Positions 9,831-18,850 of a stretch of 64,000 bases of DNA are shown here, piece after piece. The stretch's first letter is position 1, and every line of letters starts with the position of its first letter. Origin of the DNA: Abditibacterium sp. (GTDB lineage Bacteria; Armatimonadota; Abditibacteriia; Abditibacteriales; Abditibacteriaceae). Where the stretch lies: positions 21,061 through 85,060 of the forward strand of contig JAUJNG010000004.1 in NCBI GenBank assembly GCA_030448265.1, written 5' to 3'. Made by a program: the position numbers and the translations under genes. The notes below the pieces were generated by a model. That model searched no databases and had not been told where the DNA came from. It worked only from the letters and a program-made list of their open reading frames with translations.

Positions 9831-10829
9831 ATGAAACGCCGCGAATTTGAATGCTACACCGATTTGAACCAAATCGCCGGATTTTCACGTCACATCTTGG
9901 CGGACGGACTGGAAAACGGTGTCGAAATCATCGAAATCCGGTCGGGAAACGGCCTGCGCGTCGGGGTTTGTCCCTCGCGCGGCCTCGACATCGTTTTCGC
10001 GGAGTTAAACGGCGTCAATTTGACGTGGCGCCATCCCAACGGCGCGATTCATCCGGCGTTTTATGGCGCCGAGAACTTCGATTGGCTGCGCGGCGCGCCA
10101 TCGGGACTGGTCACGACGTGCGGTTTGGAATCGTTCGGGCCGCCGTGCGAAATTGGGGGCGAAAAATGGGGCATTCACGACCGCATTTCCTATCTTCCCG
10201 CGCGCGAAGTCAGCGCGCAAACGCTGTGGCATGACGAGGAAAACTGCGAATTTCGCTTGTCGGGAAGCGTGCGTCAGACGCGACTTTTCGGGGCGAATTT
10301 GACCCTGAGTCGCACCATTTCCGTGAATTTAGGCGAAAACCGGCTCGTTCTGCGCGACGAAATTCGCAATGCTGGTTTTGAAAGCGCGCCGTTTTGCGTT
10401 TTGTATCATTGCAACTTCGGCTTTCCGCTTGTCGAAGTGGGCGCGCAGCTTTCGATTGATTCCGATGTGACGGCGCGCGATGCCGAGGCGCAAAGCGGCC
10501 TGGAAAATTGGGCGCAAATCGAGGCGCCGGTGCCCAATTTCAAGGAACAGGTTTTTTTTCACGAGTTGAGCGGCGAAACGGGCCGCGTGTCGCTGTGGAA
10601 TGAGGAGCGAAAAGTTGGTGTTGAACTGCGCTTTTCGCGCGCGGGGCTGCCGTTTTTCACGCAGTGGAAAATGCTCGGCGCGGGCGCTTATGTGCTGGGT
10701 TTGGAGCCGTCGAACGCGCCGTTGGCGAATCGAGAAACCTTGCTGGAGCGCGGCGAAATGCCGGTTCTCGAAGCCGGAGAAAGCCGCAGTTTTGAGTTGG
10801 AATTCGAGTTTTGGAGCGAGAAATTATGA
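9831..10829 (+). CDS. DUF4432 family, aldose-1-epimerase-like
   Basis: A 332-residue protein of the galactose-mutarotase-like beta-sandwich fold, best matched to DUF4432. Typical elements are the early RVGVCPSRGLDIVFAE segment, a GLESFGPPCE stretch and a CVLYHCNFGFPL strand with a conserved His. Family members are thought to bind or epimerise sugars, but the reaction is not established. ATG 9831 follows the end of the family B repeat. Its stop overlaps the next start as ATGA, so the two are translationally coupled. The coupling to a dehydrogenase suggests anomer interconversion before oxidation. Confidence 0.85.
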   Translation: MKRREFECYTDLNQIAGFSRHILADGLENGVEIIEIRSGNGLRVGVCPSRGLDIVFAELNGVNLTWRHPNGAIHPAFYGAENFDWLRGAPSGLVTTCGLESFGPPCEIGGEKWGIHDRISYLPAREVSAQTLWHDEENCEFRLSGSVRQTRLFGANLTLSRTISVNLGENRLVLRDEIRNAGFESAPFCVLYHCNFGFPLVEVGAQLSIDSDVTARDAEAQSGLENWAQIEAPVPNFKEQVFFHELSGETGRVSLWNEERKVGVELRFSRAGLPFFTQWKMLGAGAYVLGLEPSNAPLANRETLLERGEMPVLEAGESRSFELEFEFWSEKL

Positions 10830-11962
10830 CACCAAACACCTTGAAATGGGGCATCATCGGCGGCGGCTTGATGGGCCGCGAATTCGCGTCCGCGCTGGGG
10901 CGCTGGATCGCTTTAACCGACGACGCGGTGCCGCCTTCGCAACTCGTCGCGGTGTGCGATTTGAACGAGGGCGCGCGCAACTGGTTTTCGCGGGTGCCGA
11001 ACGTGTCGCAGCTCACCACTTCCGCCGATGAACTGCTCCAAAATCCCGATGTGGATGCGGTTTATATCGCGCTGCCGCATCATTTGCACCGCGAATTTTA
11101 TTTCAAAGCCCTGCGCGCCGGAAAAGATTTGCTGGCCGAAAAACCGTTCGGCATCGACCTCGAAGCCGCCATCGAAGTGCGCGACGAGGCGCAAAAGTTG
11201 GGGCGGTTCGTGCGCTGTTCGAGCGAAATGCCGTTTTTTCCTGGCGCACAGCGCGTCTGGAAAATGTTGTCGCAAAACCTCACTTCGTTGGGCCGCATTT
11301 TGGAGATTCGCGCCGGTTTTCATCATTCGTCCGATTTAGATCCGTCCAAACCCGCCAACTGGAAGCGCCAGAACGCGACGTGCGGCGAAAACGGGGTTTT
11401 GAACGACCTGGGAATGCACGTCGCGCACCTGCCGCTTCGCTTGGGATGGAAACCGAATCGGGTCTACGCGCAGTTGCAGCACGGTTTTCCGATTCGTCCC
11501 GACGGGCGCGGCGGCGAGGTGGTGTGCGACACCTGGGACAACGCACTTTTGCACTGCGATGTCGAAATTGGCGGCGAAGTCGCGGCGATGAGATGGGAAA
11601 TGAAGCGCATGGCGCCCACCGAAACCAACACCTGGTTGCTGGAAGTGCTGGGCACCAGGGGCGGCGTCAAATTTTCGACCAAAACGCCCAAAACTCTCTT
11701 CGTTTTTGAAAACGGCAGGGAGCAGAGCTGGAACGCGATTGATTTAGGGCACGGGAGCGCGTTTTCGACGGTGACGGGCGGAATTTTCGAGTTCGGTTTC
11801 CCCGATTCGATCCTGCAAATGCTGGCCGCGTTCGCTGCGGAGCGCGCGGGCGTTCTGAGCGATAAATTCGGCATGGCGACGCCCGAAGAAGCGACTGAGA
11901 GCCATCAAATCTGGGCGGCGGCGCTGCGCTCGCAGGAGGAAAAACGCGCGGTTGAGGTTTGA
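10826..11962 (+). CDS. Gfo/Idh/MocA-family oxidoreductase
   Basis: A 378-residue NAD(P)-dependent sugar dehydrogenase-type protein. The Rossmann motif GIIGGGLMG is at the N-terminus. LLAEKPFGIDLEAA contains the family EKP motif whose Lys takes part in catalysis. The C-terminal beta-sheet domain follows. ATG 10826 overlaps the TGA of the DUF4432 gene (ATGA), which decides the start over the earlier in-frame codon at 10811. The family oxidises or reduces hydroxyls of pyranoses, inositols and related sugars. The partner context suggests sugar oxidation in this glycan locus. Confidence 0.9.
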   Translation: MTPNTLKWGIIGGGLMGREFASALGRWIALTDDAVPPSQLVAVCDLNEGARNWFSRVPNVSQLTTSADELLQNPDVDAVYIALPHHLHREFYFKALRAGKDLLAEKPFGIDLEAAIEVRDEAQKLGRFVRCSSEMPFFPGAQRVWKMLSQNLTSLGRILEIRAGFHHSSDLDPSKPANWKRQNATCGENGVLNDLGMHVAHLPLRLGWKPNRVYAQLQHGFPIRPDGRGGEVVCDTWDNALLHCDVEIGGEVAAMRWEMKRMAPTETNTWLLEVLGTRGGVKFSTKTPKTLFVFENGREQSWNAIDLGHGSAFSTVTGGIFEFGFPDSILQMLAAFAAERAGVLSDKFGMATPEEATESHQIWAAALRSQEEKRAVEV

Positions 11963-11981
11963 CCGGTTGGAAACTAAACGC

Positions 11982-12088
11982 TGTCATTCCGAGGAGGAAC
12001 GACGAGGAATCGGTTCCAGCTTCCACTGAGTGACAGTGAATTGGCGGAAGCCGTTACCGATTCCTCGTCGTTCCTCCTCGGAATGACA
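11982..12088. repeat. Family C inverted repeat, second member
   Basis: Arms tgtcattccgaggaggaacg and complement form a palindrome between the oxidoreductase and the second sulfatase. It shares the outer bases with 8751-8867, but the inner arm differs, so these are two subfamilies. Confidence 0.88.
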
Positions 12089-12113
12089 ACCCCCAAGACT
12101 GTTTTATTCCCCA

Positions 12114-13592
12114 ATGTCCCAGCCCAACATCCTCTTCATCATGGCCGACCAGTGGGCGGCGGCTTCCCTCGGCTGTTTCGGCTGCGATGTCGCCGGTGTC
12201 ACGCCGAACCTGGATGAACTGGCGCGGCGCGGCACTCGATTTTCGCGTTTTTACGCCAACGTGCCGGTGTGCGGGCCGAGTCGCGCCACTATTTTCACCG
12301 GTCGCTCGCCCGCCGCGCATGGCGTCTGGCACAACAACATCGAGATCAGCCTCGATACGCCGCTTTTCACCCAGCATTTGCGCGCGGCGGGTTATCGGAA
12401 TTGGGGCGTCGGCAAGTTTCATTTTTCGCCGATGCAACTCCCTCCGCCAACCGATTTGCAACATCTCGGTTTCGATGAAGTTTCCATCACCGAAGACCCC
12501 AAACACGGGCCATACCTCGAATGGATCGCGCGAGAGCATCCCGATTTCTATCCACCCGCGCTGGCGATGTCGTGGCCGATGCCGTATCTGCAAAATTATC
12601 CGCCGCACGGCGAAAATTTGTTTCCGGCGTGGCAGGAAGCCGCTAAAAAATGGGTCGAGCCGCAAAAAAGCGCGCCGTTTCGGGGCATTTTTTATCCTTC
12701 GCCGCTTCCGATGGAGCTACATCAAACGCGCTGGATCGCCGACTGCGCCATCGCGCGCCTCGAAAAACACGACGCATCTCAGCCGTTTTTCGGTTTCGTT
12801 TCGTTTGTCGATCCGCACGATCCCTACGACCCGCCTGCGCCCTACGCCCAGATGTTCGAGCCGCGCGAAATGCCGCCGCCCATCGCGCAGGAATGGACGC
12901 GCGATTTCTGCGCGCGCGATTACGCCAAATTTCAGGATTCGATGTTTGAAATCAAAAATTTCGACGCCGATGATTGGGCGCAACTTCGCGCGCTGTTTTA
13001 CGGTTCGTGCCGCTTCGTCGATGATGAAATCGGCCGCATTCTGGCCGCGCTGCGCCGAAGTGGTCTCGATGAAAACACCGTCGTGGTGTTTTTGAGCGAT
13101 CACGGCGACCTCATCGGCGATCACGGCCTGCTCATGAAAGGCCCCTGGCACTACGACAAGGTCGTGCGCTGTCCGCTCCTCGTGAGCGGGCCGCAGATTC
13201 CGCGAAACGAGGTGTGCGAGGCTCTCAGTTGCACGCTCGACATCGCGCCGACGATCCTGGAACTCGCGGGCGTCGAGGCACCGCCGTTGGAAGGTAAAAC
13301 GCTGTTGAACGGCGAAGGCTGGAGCGAAATCGCGCTGCAAACAAACGCTTCTTATGTCAACACGCGCGGCGGGTGCCGAACGCTCGTTTCCGACAAAGGG
13401 TGGCGTTTGACGCTGTTTCCCGAAGGGGATTACGGCGAGTTGTTCGATTTGAAAAATGACCCGAACGAGCAGAACAACTTGTTCCGCGATGTGAAGCACC
13501 AAACGCGGCGTTTGGAGATGGCGGAGCGTTTGGTGGGCGCGATGGCGCGCGCGATTTATCCTTTTCCGCGCGGCGAGTTCGCGGAAATGTAA
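12114..13592 (+). CDS. Cys-type sulfatase (second)
   Basis: A 492-residue sulfatase. PNILFIMADQW supplies metal-ligand Asp12. The motif VCGPSRATIFTG has the formylglycine precursor at Cys53 (C-x-P-x-R). FLSDHGDLIGDHG supplies the later metal and active-site residues. It is similar to choline sulfatase/iduronate sulfatase-like enzymes in motif style. No signal peptide is evident. It differs clearly from the sulfatase at 4052-5353, so the two probably remove sulfate from different positions or sugars. It depends on a formylglycine-forming enzyme not in this window. Confidence 0.9.
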   Translation: MSQPNILFIMADQWAAASLGCFGCDVAGVTPNLDELARRGTRFSRFYANVPVCGPSRATIFTGRSPAAHGVWHNNIEISLDTPLFTQHLRAAGYRNWGVGKFHFSPMQLPPPTDLQHLGFDEVSITEDPKHGPYLEWIAREHPDFYPPALAMSWPMPYLQNYPPHGENLFPAWQEAAKKWVEPQKSAPFRGIFYPSPLPMELHQTRWIADCAIARLEKHDASQPFFGFVSFVDPHDPYDPPAPYAQMFEPREMPPPIAQEWTRDFCARDYAKFQDSMFEIKNFDADDWAQLRALFYGSCRFVDDEIGRILAALRRSGLDENTVVVFLSDHGDLIGDHGLLMKGPWHYDKVVRCPLLVSGPQIPRNEVCEALSCTLDIAPTILELAGVEAPPLEGKTLLNGEGWSEIALQTNASYVNTRGGCRTLVSDKGWRLTLFPEGDYGELFDLKNDPNEQNNLFRDVKHQTRRLEMAERLVGAMARAIYPFPRGEFAEM

Positions 13593-13645
13593 GCGACCGA
13601 AACCGAGGCTCGCGCCTCGAAACCCTAAACTGAAAGCTGACACCT

Positions 13646-16573
13646 ATGTTTCAAGACACAACCTCCTGGATTTGGGGCGCGCCAAACGCGCGACAACACA
13701 ATCGTTTCGTCCGCTTCCGGCGCCGTTTGACCGTCGCGGGCGCCGTTTCCAACGCGACTCTCAAAATCACCGCCGATGCGCGCTACGAAGTGTGGATCAA
13801 CGGAAATTGGATCGGGAACGGCCCGCCGCGCTCGTGGCCCTCGCCCTGGCCGGTCGATGAATACGACATCGGCGCCCATTTGCGCGAGGGCGAAAACCTC
13901 GTCGCGGTGCGCGTGCATCATTTCGGCATCGGCACCTTTCAATATCTGCACCACGAAGCCGGACTGCGCTGCGAATTGAGTTGGAGCGACCAAAACGGCG
14001 CGCATTTGCTGGGCAGCGATGCGAGTTGGAGTTGCCGCGACGACGAGCGGTTCGCGGCGCGTGTGCCGCGCATTTCGTGTCAGCAGGGCTGGGAAGAGCA
14101 GTTCGACGCACGGGGGGAAAACGGCGACTGGACGCGCGATTTAGAGGGCTTCGACTGGCCCGCCGCGCGCGTTTTAAGCGAAAACCCGCATCCAACCCTG
14201 GAAGAACGCACCATTCCGTTTTTGACCCAGGAACGCATCGCGCCCGCGCGATTTCTGGGCGCGGAGGCGGTTTCGACTGCCGATTTCATCTGGTCGCTGC
14301 AAATGCGCGAATTGCTCCATCCCGACGACAAAAGCGCCAATATCCTGCGCGGTCGCTTGTTGATTGCGACGCACATCTGGTCGCCCGAAGCGCAGGAAAT
14401 CGAGCTGCACGCGCCGCATCACTCCATCGCGTGGAAACTGAACGGCGAACCGTTAAGTTTCGACGCCGCTTTCCCGCAGCCCACCGACGCCGGAATCGCG
14501 CGCGCGACTTTGCACGCCGGCTGGAACCAATTGTTAGGAAAAATGCCCGAAACGGCGCACGAATGGGCGCCGGTTCTCAATTTCTGGACGCCGCAAAAGG
14601 TGCGCTTCGCGGCGCGGCCCAATAAGGCGCAAACCGAGTCGCCCTGGCTGTCTCTGGGGCCGTTCGAGTCGCCGTGCGCCGACGGCAGCGATGCCGGCGT
14701 GGCGCGCCCGCACTACGTTTGCGCGCGCGAAGTTCATCCCGACGCGAAGGCCGCGCGGTTTTTCGAGATTTGGGAGCGCGGCGCGCTCTCGGAAGCCGAA
14801 ATCAGCGCGCCCATCACGCGAATCGTGCCCGCTTCGATGGTGTGCGAAACCGATATTTTCGCGCTTTGCACAAGTGAGCGCGTCGTTCCCGATGTCGAAG
14901 TTCAACTCGAAAACGCGCCAGGTCTGTGCGCCGAAAACGACGATTGGACGACGATTTTCGCGCCCCCAAACAGCGACGCGCGTTTGCTGCTCGATTTTGG
15001 TGATGAAGTCGTGGGGCCAATCGAATGGGAACTTGAAGCGAGTGAAGGCGCGGTTCTGGACTGGCATTTTTTCGAGTTCATTCAAAAAGACGGGCGCATC
15101 AATTTGTGCGAGGGCATGAACAACACGCTGCGCTACACCTGCCGCGAGGGACGCCAGAATTATCGCAGTTTCGTGCGGCATGGTTTCCGTTTCGCGTGGC
15201 TCAGCGTGCGGAGCGATGCGCCGCTGAAAATTCGCGGCATTCGCGCGGTTTTTAACACCATTCCCGACCTGCAAAGCGGTCGTTTCGAGTGCGACGACGC
15301 ACTTCTCAATCAAATCTGGCGCGTCGGGGCGCGCAGCGTGCGCTGCTGCGCCGAAGACACCTACACCGATTGTCCTTCTTACGAACAAACCCACTGGGTT
15401 GGTGATGCGCGCAACGAAGCTCTGGTCGATTGGGTCGTCAACGGCGACGCGCGGCTCTCGCAGCACAGTTGGATTCAGGCCGCGCGCAGTCTGGAACGCT
15501 CACCGCTCGTCGAGGGCGAAGTGCCCAGCGCGTGGGAAGTGGTTTTGCCGGCGTGGAGCTTTTTGTGGATGCGCTGGGGCCGCGAAATCTGGGATATCGG
15601 CGGCGACAGAAGTTTCGCGCGCCAGGCGCTGCCGTTTTTGGAACGCAACGCGCGCGGCATTGCGGAAAATGTGGGCGAGGATGGCCTGTTTCGCTTCGCG
15701 GGCTGGAATATGTTCGACTGGGCGCCGATGGACACGCCTGCGAGCGGCGCGGTGACGCACCTCAACTGCCTCGCCGTGCTGGGACTGCGCGAAACCGCGC
15801 AAATCGCGCAAGATCTGGGCGAAACCGAGTTGGCGACGCGCTGGACGACTTTGGCGCAGAGTCTCAGCGACGCGACTAACCGTCATTTGTGGGATGAAAA
15901 TCGCGGGGCTTATGTCGATTGCTTGCGAAGCGACGGGTCGCTGTCGCCGGTTTTGAGCCAGCAGACGCAGACGGCGGCGTTTATCGCGGGCGTGGCGGGC
16001 GATCATTCCACCCAGCGCGCCGCGCGCTGCCGCGCGATTCTGGACGAGGCGCCCCCTGGTTTTGTCGAGGCGGGCAGTCCGTTTTTCATGTTTTTCGTCC
16101 TCGAAGCCTTGGCGCGCGAAGAGCGCGGCGTGGAACTGGTGCAGACCATCCGCGATTACTGGGGCCTGCAAACCGAGGCGGGCGCGACCACGTTCTGGGA
16201 AACCTATTTCGCGCCCTCCAACCTCGCACACGGTGCGGCTTCGATTAATGGCGCGAGTTTGCACCGCCTGACGCGCTCGCACTGCCACGGCTGGAGCGCG
16301 GCGCCGACTTATTTTCTTTCGACCCACATCCTGGGCGTGCAAAGCGGCGGCGGCGGTTTTTCGCCGCTTGTTATCGCGCCTCACGCGGTCGATCTGGCGT
16401 GGTGCAAAGGCGCCGTTCCGACGCCGCACGGCGTGGTCGAAGTCAGTTGGAAAAACGAGAAGGGCGCGCCGTTCGAGTTGGAAGCGAGCGTGCCGCAGGG
16501 TTTGGAAGTGCAGGTTCGTTTGCCGCGCGCGGGAACGGCGCGGGTGAATGGGGAGGTCATAAAAGCGACATGA
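13646..16573 (+). CDS. Alpha-L-rhamnosidase-like, GH78 type
   Basis: A 975-residue protein with beta-sandwich domains at residues 1-500 and an (alpha/alpha)6 barrel from about 520 to 880. The GH78 core motif is seen as YTDCPSYEQTHWVGDARNE, containing the acidic residues used in catalysis. WETYFAP and HCHGWSAAPTY later in the barrel are also typical. It would remove terminal alpha-L-rhamnose from oligosaccharides. No signal peptide is visible. The final codons and the TGA stop lie inside the family A repeat that begins at 16565, so the repeat has reached into the coding sequence. Confidence 0.88.
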   Translation: MFQDTTSWIWGAPNARQHNRFVRFRRRLTVAGAVSNATLKITADARYEVWINGNWIGNGPPRSWPSPWPVDEYDIGAHLREGENLVAVRVHHFGIGTFQYLHHEAGLRCELSWSDQNGAHLLGSDASWSCRDDERFAARVPRISCQQGWEEQFDARGENGDWTRDLEGFDWPAARVLSENPHPTLEERTIPFLTQERIAPARFLGAEAVSTADFIWSLQMRELLHPDDKSANILRGRLLIATHIWSPEAQEIELHAPHHSIAWKLNGEPLSFDAAFPQPTDAGIARATLHAGWNQLLGKMPETAHEWAPVLNFWTPQKVRFAARPNKAQTESPWLSLGPFESPCADGSDAGVARPHYVCAREVHPDAKAARFFEIWERGALSEAEISAPITRIVPASMVCETDIFALCTSERVVPDVEVQLENAPGLCAENDDWTTIFAPPNSDARLLLDFGDEVVGPIEWELEASEGAVLDWHFFEFIQKDGRINLCEGMNNTLRYTCREGRQNYRSFVRHGFRFAWLSVRSDAPLKIRGIRAVFNTIPDLQSGRFECDDALLNQIWRVGARSVRCCAEDTYTDCPSYEQTHWVGDARNEALVDWVVNGDARLSQHSWIQAARSLERSPLVEGEVPSAWEVVLPAWSFLWMRWGREIWDIGGDRSFARQALPFLERNARGIAENVGEDGLFRFAGWNMFDWAPMDTPASGAVTHLNCLAVLGLRETAQIAQDLGETELATRWTTLAQSLSDATNRHLWDENRGAYVDCLRSDGSLSPVLSQQTQTAAFIAGVAGDHSTQRAARCRAILDEAPPGFVEAGSPFFMFFVLEALAREERGVELVQTIRDYWGLQTEAGATTFWETYFAPSNLAHGAASINGASLHRLTRSHCHGWSAAPTYFLSTHILGVQSGGGGFSPLVIAPHAVDLAWCKGAVPTPHGVVEVSWKNEKGAPFELEASVPQGLEVQVRLPRAGTARVNGEVIKAT

Positions 16574-16669
16574 AGTCGCAGCCAACGAAGTAGCCGGCCT
16601 TCGCCGACATTTCACTGGCTCATTTGTCGGCGGAGGCCGACAATTTCGTTGGCTGCGACTTCATGTCGC
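16565..16669. repeat. Family A inverted repeat, third copy
   Basis: The left arm begins gcgacatgaagtcgcagcc and the right arm ends gacttcatgtcgc. The left arm contributes the last codons and the TGA stop of the rhamnosidase gene. The copy marks the boundary between the enzymes and the SulP gene. Confidence 0.88.
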
Positions 16670-16695
16670 TTCACAACTCAAATTCCATCGCCAAA

Positions 16696-18555
16696 ATGAA
16701 AACCCCCGCCCTTTCCCTGCGCCCCTTGGCCAACGTTTCGGCGCGCGAGGGCGCTCGCGCCTGGCGCGCCGATGCTCTGGCGGGCCTCACCGTCGCGGTT
16801 TTCGCCGTGCCGCAGGCGATGGCGTATGCGGTTCTGGCGGGACTTCCGCCCGTCAACGGGCTTTACGCCGCGATTGCGATGTCGATTGTGGCGGCGCTGT
16901 GGGGCAGTTCGCCCTTCGTCAACACCGGCCCCACCAACACCGCCGCGCTTCTCACCGCCGCGACGCTCGCGCCCCTGGTTTCGCCGGCTTATTCCATCGT
17001 GGCCCTCGCGGGCACCTTCGCGCTTTTGGTGGGAATAATTCGCTTGGGAATGGGCGTTTTGAAACTCGGCCATCTGGTGCGCTTCGTGCCCGAACCGGCA
17101 TTTTTGGGCTTCATGGCCGCCGCCGATATTTTGATCGCGCTGGGCCAGTTGCACCAGTTTTTCGGACTTCCCGCTCCGACCGCGCATTCGACGCTCGAAA
17201 AACTGTGGCAGGTTTTAGCTGGGCTGCCGCGCAGCGACGTGGGCGCGTTTTTGATTGGCGCGGGTGTGGTGGCGTTTCTGGCGGTTTTCGACCGGTTCGG
17301 CAAACGCATCCCGATTGCGCTTGGCGCCATGATTTTGGCCACGATTGCGGCGCCGTTTCTGACCCCCATTTCGGGCCGTTCCATCGCTGTCGTGCGTGAT
17401 ATCGCGCCGATTGCGGGCGCGTTTCCCTCTCCCAATTTGGTGTGGCCAGGCTACGGCGCGCTGCAAAATATGGTGCCAGGCGCGCTCGCGGTTGCAGTGA
17501 TCGGGCTGATCGAAGCGGTGTCCATCGCGCAGACGATGGCGCTCAAAAAGAAAACTTCGGTCAATTTCAACCAGGAATTTTTCGGACAGGGACTGGGACA
17601 AATCGCGGGCGCATTTTTCGGCGGGATGCCAGGGAGCGGCTCGTTTTCGCGCTCGGCGCTGGTGGAGCGCTGCGGCGGAAAAACCGCGCTTGCCAACGTC
17701 TTTTTCGGGGTTTTCACCGCGCTCGCGCTGTGGATCGTGCCGACTTATCTCGAGATCATTCCGCTCGCGGCTCTGGCGGGGCTACTCTTTTTCACCGGCG
17801 TCAAACTGCTGGATTTCGGCGCGATTCGGGCGGTTTTTCGCACTTCGCGCGCCGATTTCGTGGTTTTGTGCCTCACTTTTGGCGTCACTTTTTTCGGCAA
17901 AATCGAGTGGGGCTTTTTCGCCGGAGTGTTCGCGGCGATGGCGATGTTTTTGAGCCGCGCCAGCCGTCTGCACCTCTTTGAAATCGTGCCGCGCGGCGCG
18001 GGCAAAGCGCGTTTCGAGGAGATCATTTACGACGGCAACAACGCGCACGAGCCCTCCGATGTGGTGGCGCTCTCCCTCCACGGCGATTTGTTTTTCGGCC
18101 TCGCGCCGCAACTGCGCGAGATTCTGGGCGCGGTGGCGCGCGAGCAAAAACCGCGTTTTCTGGTGATTCGCACGCGGCGCGCCCATTCGATTGATTATTC
18201 GTGCTGGAAAGCGATTTTCGATTTCGCGCGCGCCTTTCGCGAAGGCGGCGGGACGGTGATTTTGACCGGCGCGCGCGACGAATGGCGCGCCGTCATCGAA
18301 AACGCCGAAATGGAGACGGTTTTTCCCTCCGACTGCGTGGTGTCGCCCCACAAATCGGCGTGGGACGCTTTCGAAGAAGGTCTGGGCCGCGTCGCCGCCA
18401 CGCGCCGCACTGCGGGCGAAGGCGACGCCCCGCTTTCCCCCGCGTGGCGCGACTATTTCGCGGCGCATCATCTCGATCCCAACCAGGCGCGCAGCCTGTC
18501 GAACTGGCGCGACCCGTTTAATGATCCGGCGACGCTGGGTTTTGCCGATGTTTGA
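16696..18555 (+). CDS. SulP-family sulfate permease with STAS domain
   Basis: A 619-residue inner-membrane anion transporter. The N-terminal half has the SulP sequence around residues 30-70 (DALAGLTVAVFAVPQAMAY, LPPVNGLYAA), followed by about ten to twelve membrane segments to about residue 435. The C-terminal cytosolic part (about 450-560) is a STAS domain. ATG 16696 starts the conserved N-terminus; the longer ORF begins in the repeat. Beside two sulfatases it most likely moves the sulfate they release, although SulP proteins also carry bicarbonate or other anions. Confidence 0.9.
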   Translation: MKTPALSLRPLANVSAREGARAWRADALAGLTVAVFAVPQAMAYAVLAGLPPVNGLYAAIAMSIVAALWGSSPFVNTGPTNTAALLTAATLAPLVSPAYSIVALAGTFALLVGIIRLGMGVLKLGHLVRFVPEPAFLGFMAAADILIALGQLHQFFGLPAPTAHSTLEKLWQVLAGLPRSDVGAFLIGAGVVAFLAVFDRFGKRIPIALGAMILATIAAPFLTPISGRSIAVVRDIAPIAGAFPSPNLVWPGYGALQNMVPGALAVAVIGLIEAVSIAQTMALKKKTSVNFNQEFFGQGLGQIAGAFFGGMPGSGSFSRSALVERCGGKTALANVFFGVFTALALWIVPTYLEIIPLAALAGLLFFTGVKLLDFGAIRAVFRTSRADFVVLCLTFGVTFFGKIEWGFFAGVFAAMAMFLSRASRLHLFEIVPRGAGKARFEEIIYDGNNAHEPSDVVALSLHGDLFFGLAPQLREILGAVAREQKPRFLVIRTRRAHSIDYSCWKAIFDFARAFREGGGTVILTGARDEWRAVIENAEMETVFPSDCVVSPHKSAWDAFEEGLGRVAATRRTAGEGDAPLSPAWRDYFAAHHLDPNQARSLSNWRDPFNDPATLGFADV

Positions 18556-18561
18556 CGGCTT

Positions 18562-18607
18562 GCAAACCTCCCGCCCTCTCCTTACGAAGGAGGGGCGGGA
18601 GGTTTAG
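18562..18607. terminator. Hairpin downstream of SulP gene
   Basis: aaacctcccgccc is matched by gggcgggaggttt around a short middle. The strong GC stem right after the stop is suited to ending transcription from either side, although the T-run is short. It may equally be another intergenic palindrome family. Confidence 0.5.
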
Positions 18608-18636
18608 GGTGTCACACCTTAATGCGCCAAACCATC

Positions 18637-18807
18637 TCATCTGGCCCTTCGCACAAAGCCTTCGCGCCAGGTTTTCCATTTGGCGCCATCGGTTACCCAT
18701 CCGCAGTAATTGGCGCAAACACCGTTCGACAGAAGTGCCAGAGCCGCGCCAGGAAACGCGACGCGCCATCCTTTGCGGCGCCAGAGGGGAAGTTTCGGGG
18801 TCGTCAT
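18637..18807 (-). CDS. Small hypothetical protein, 56 aa
   Basis: An ATG-initiated 56-codon frame with a basic N-terminus (WRRKGWR), a hydrophobic stretch at about 17-30 and a Trp-rich tail. It follows the paralog gene at 18851-19735 by about 43 bp on the same strand and could be the last gene of that unit. I recognise no family. Another overlapping frame on the same strand is also open, so the coding call is uncertain. Confidence 0.3.
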   Translation of the reverse strand: MTTPKLPLWRRKGWRVAFPGAALALLSNGVCANYCGWVTDGAKWKTWREGFVRRAR

Positions 18808-18850
18808 GGCTCAACCGTGAGAGTTTCCCCTTTCCTGTGGTGCGGCGCCC

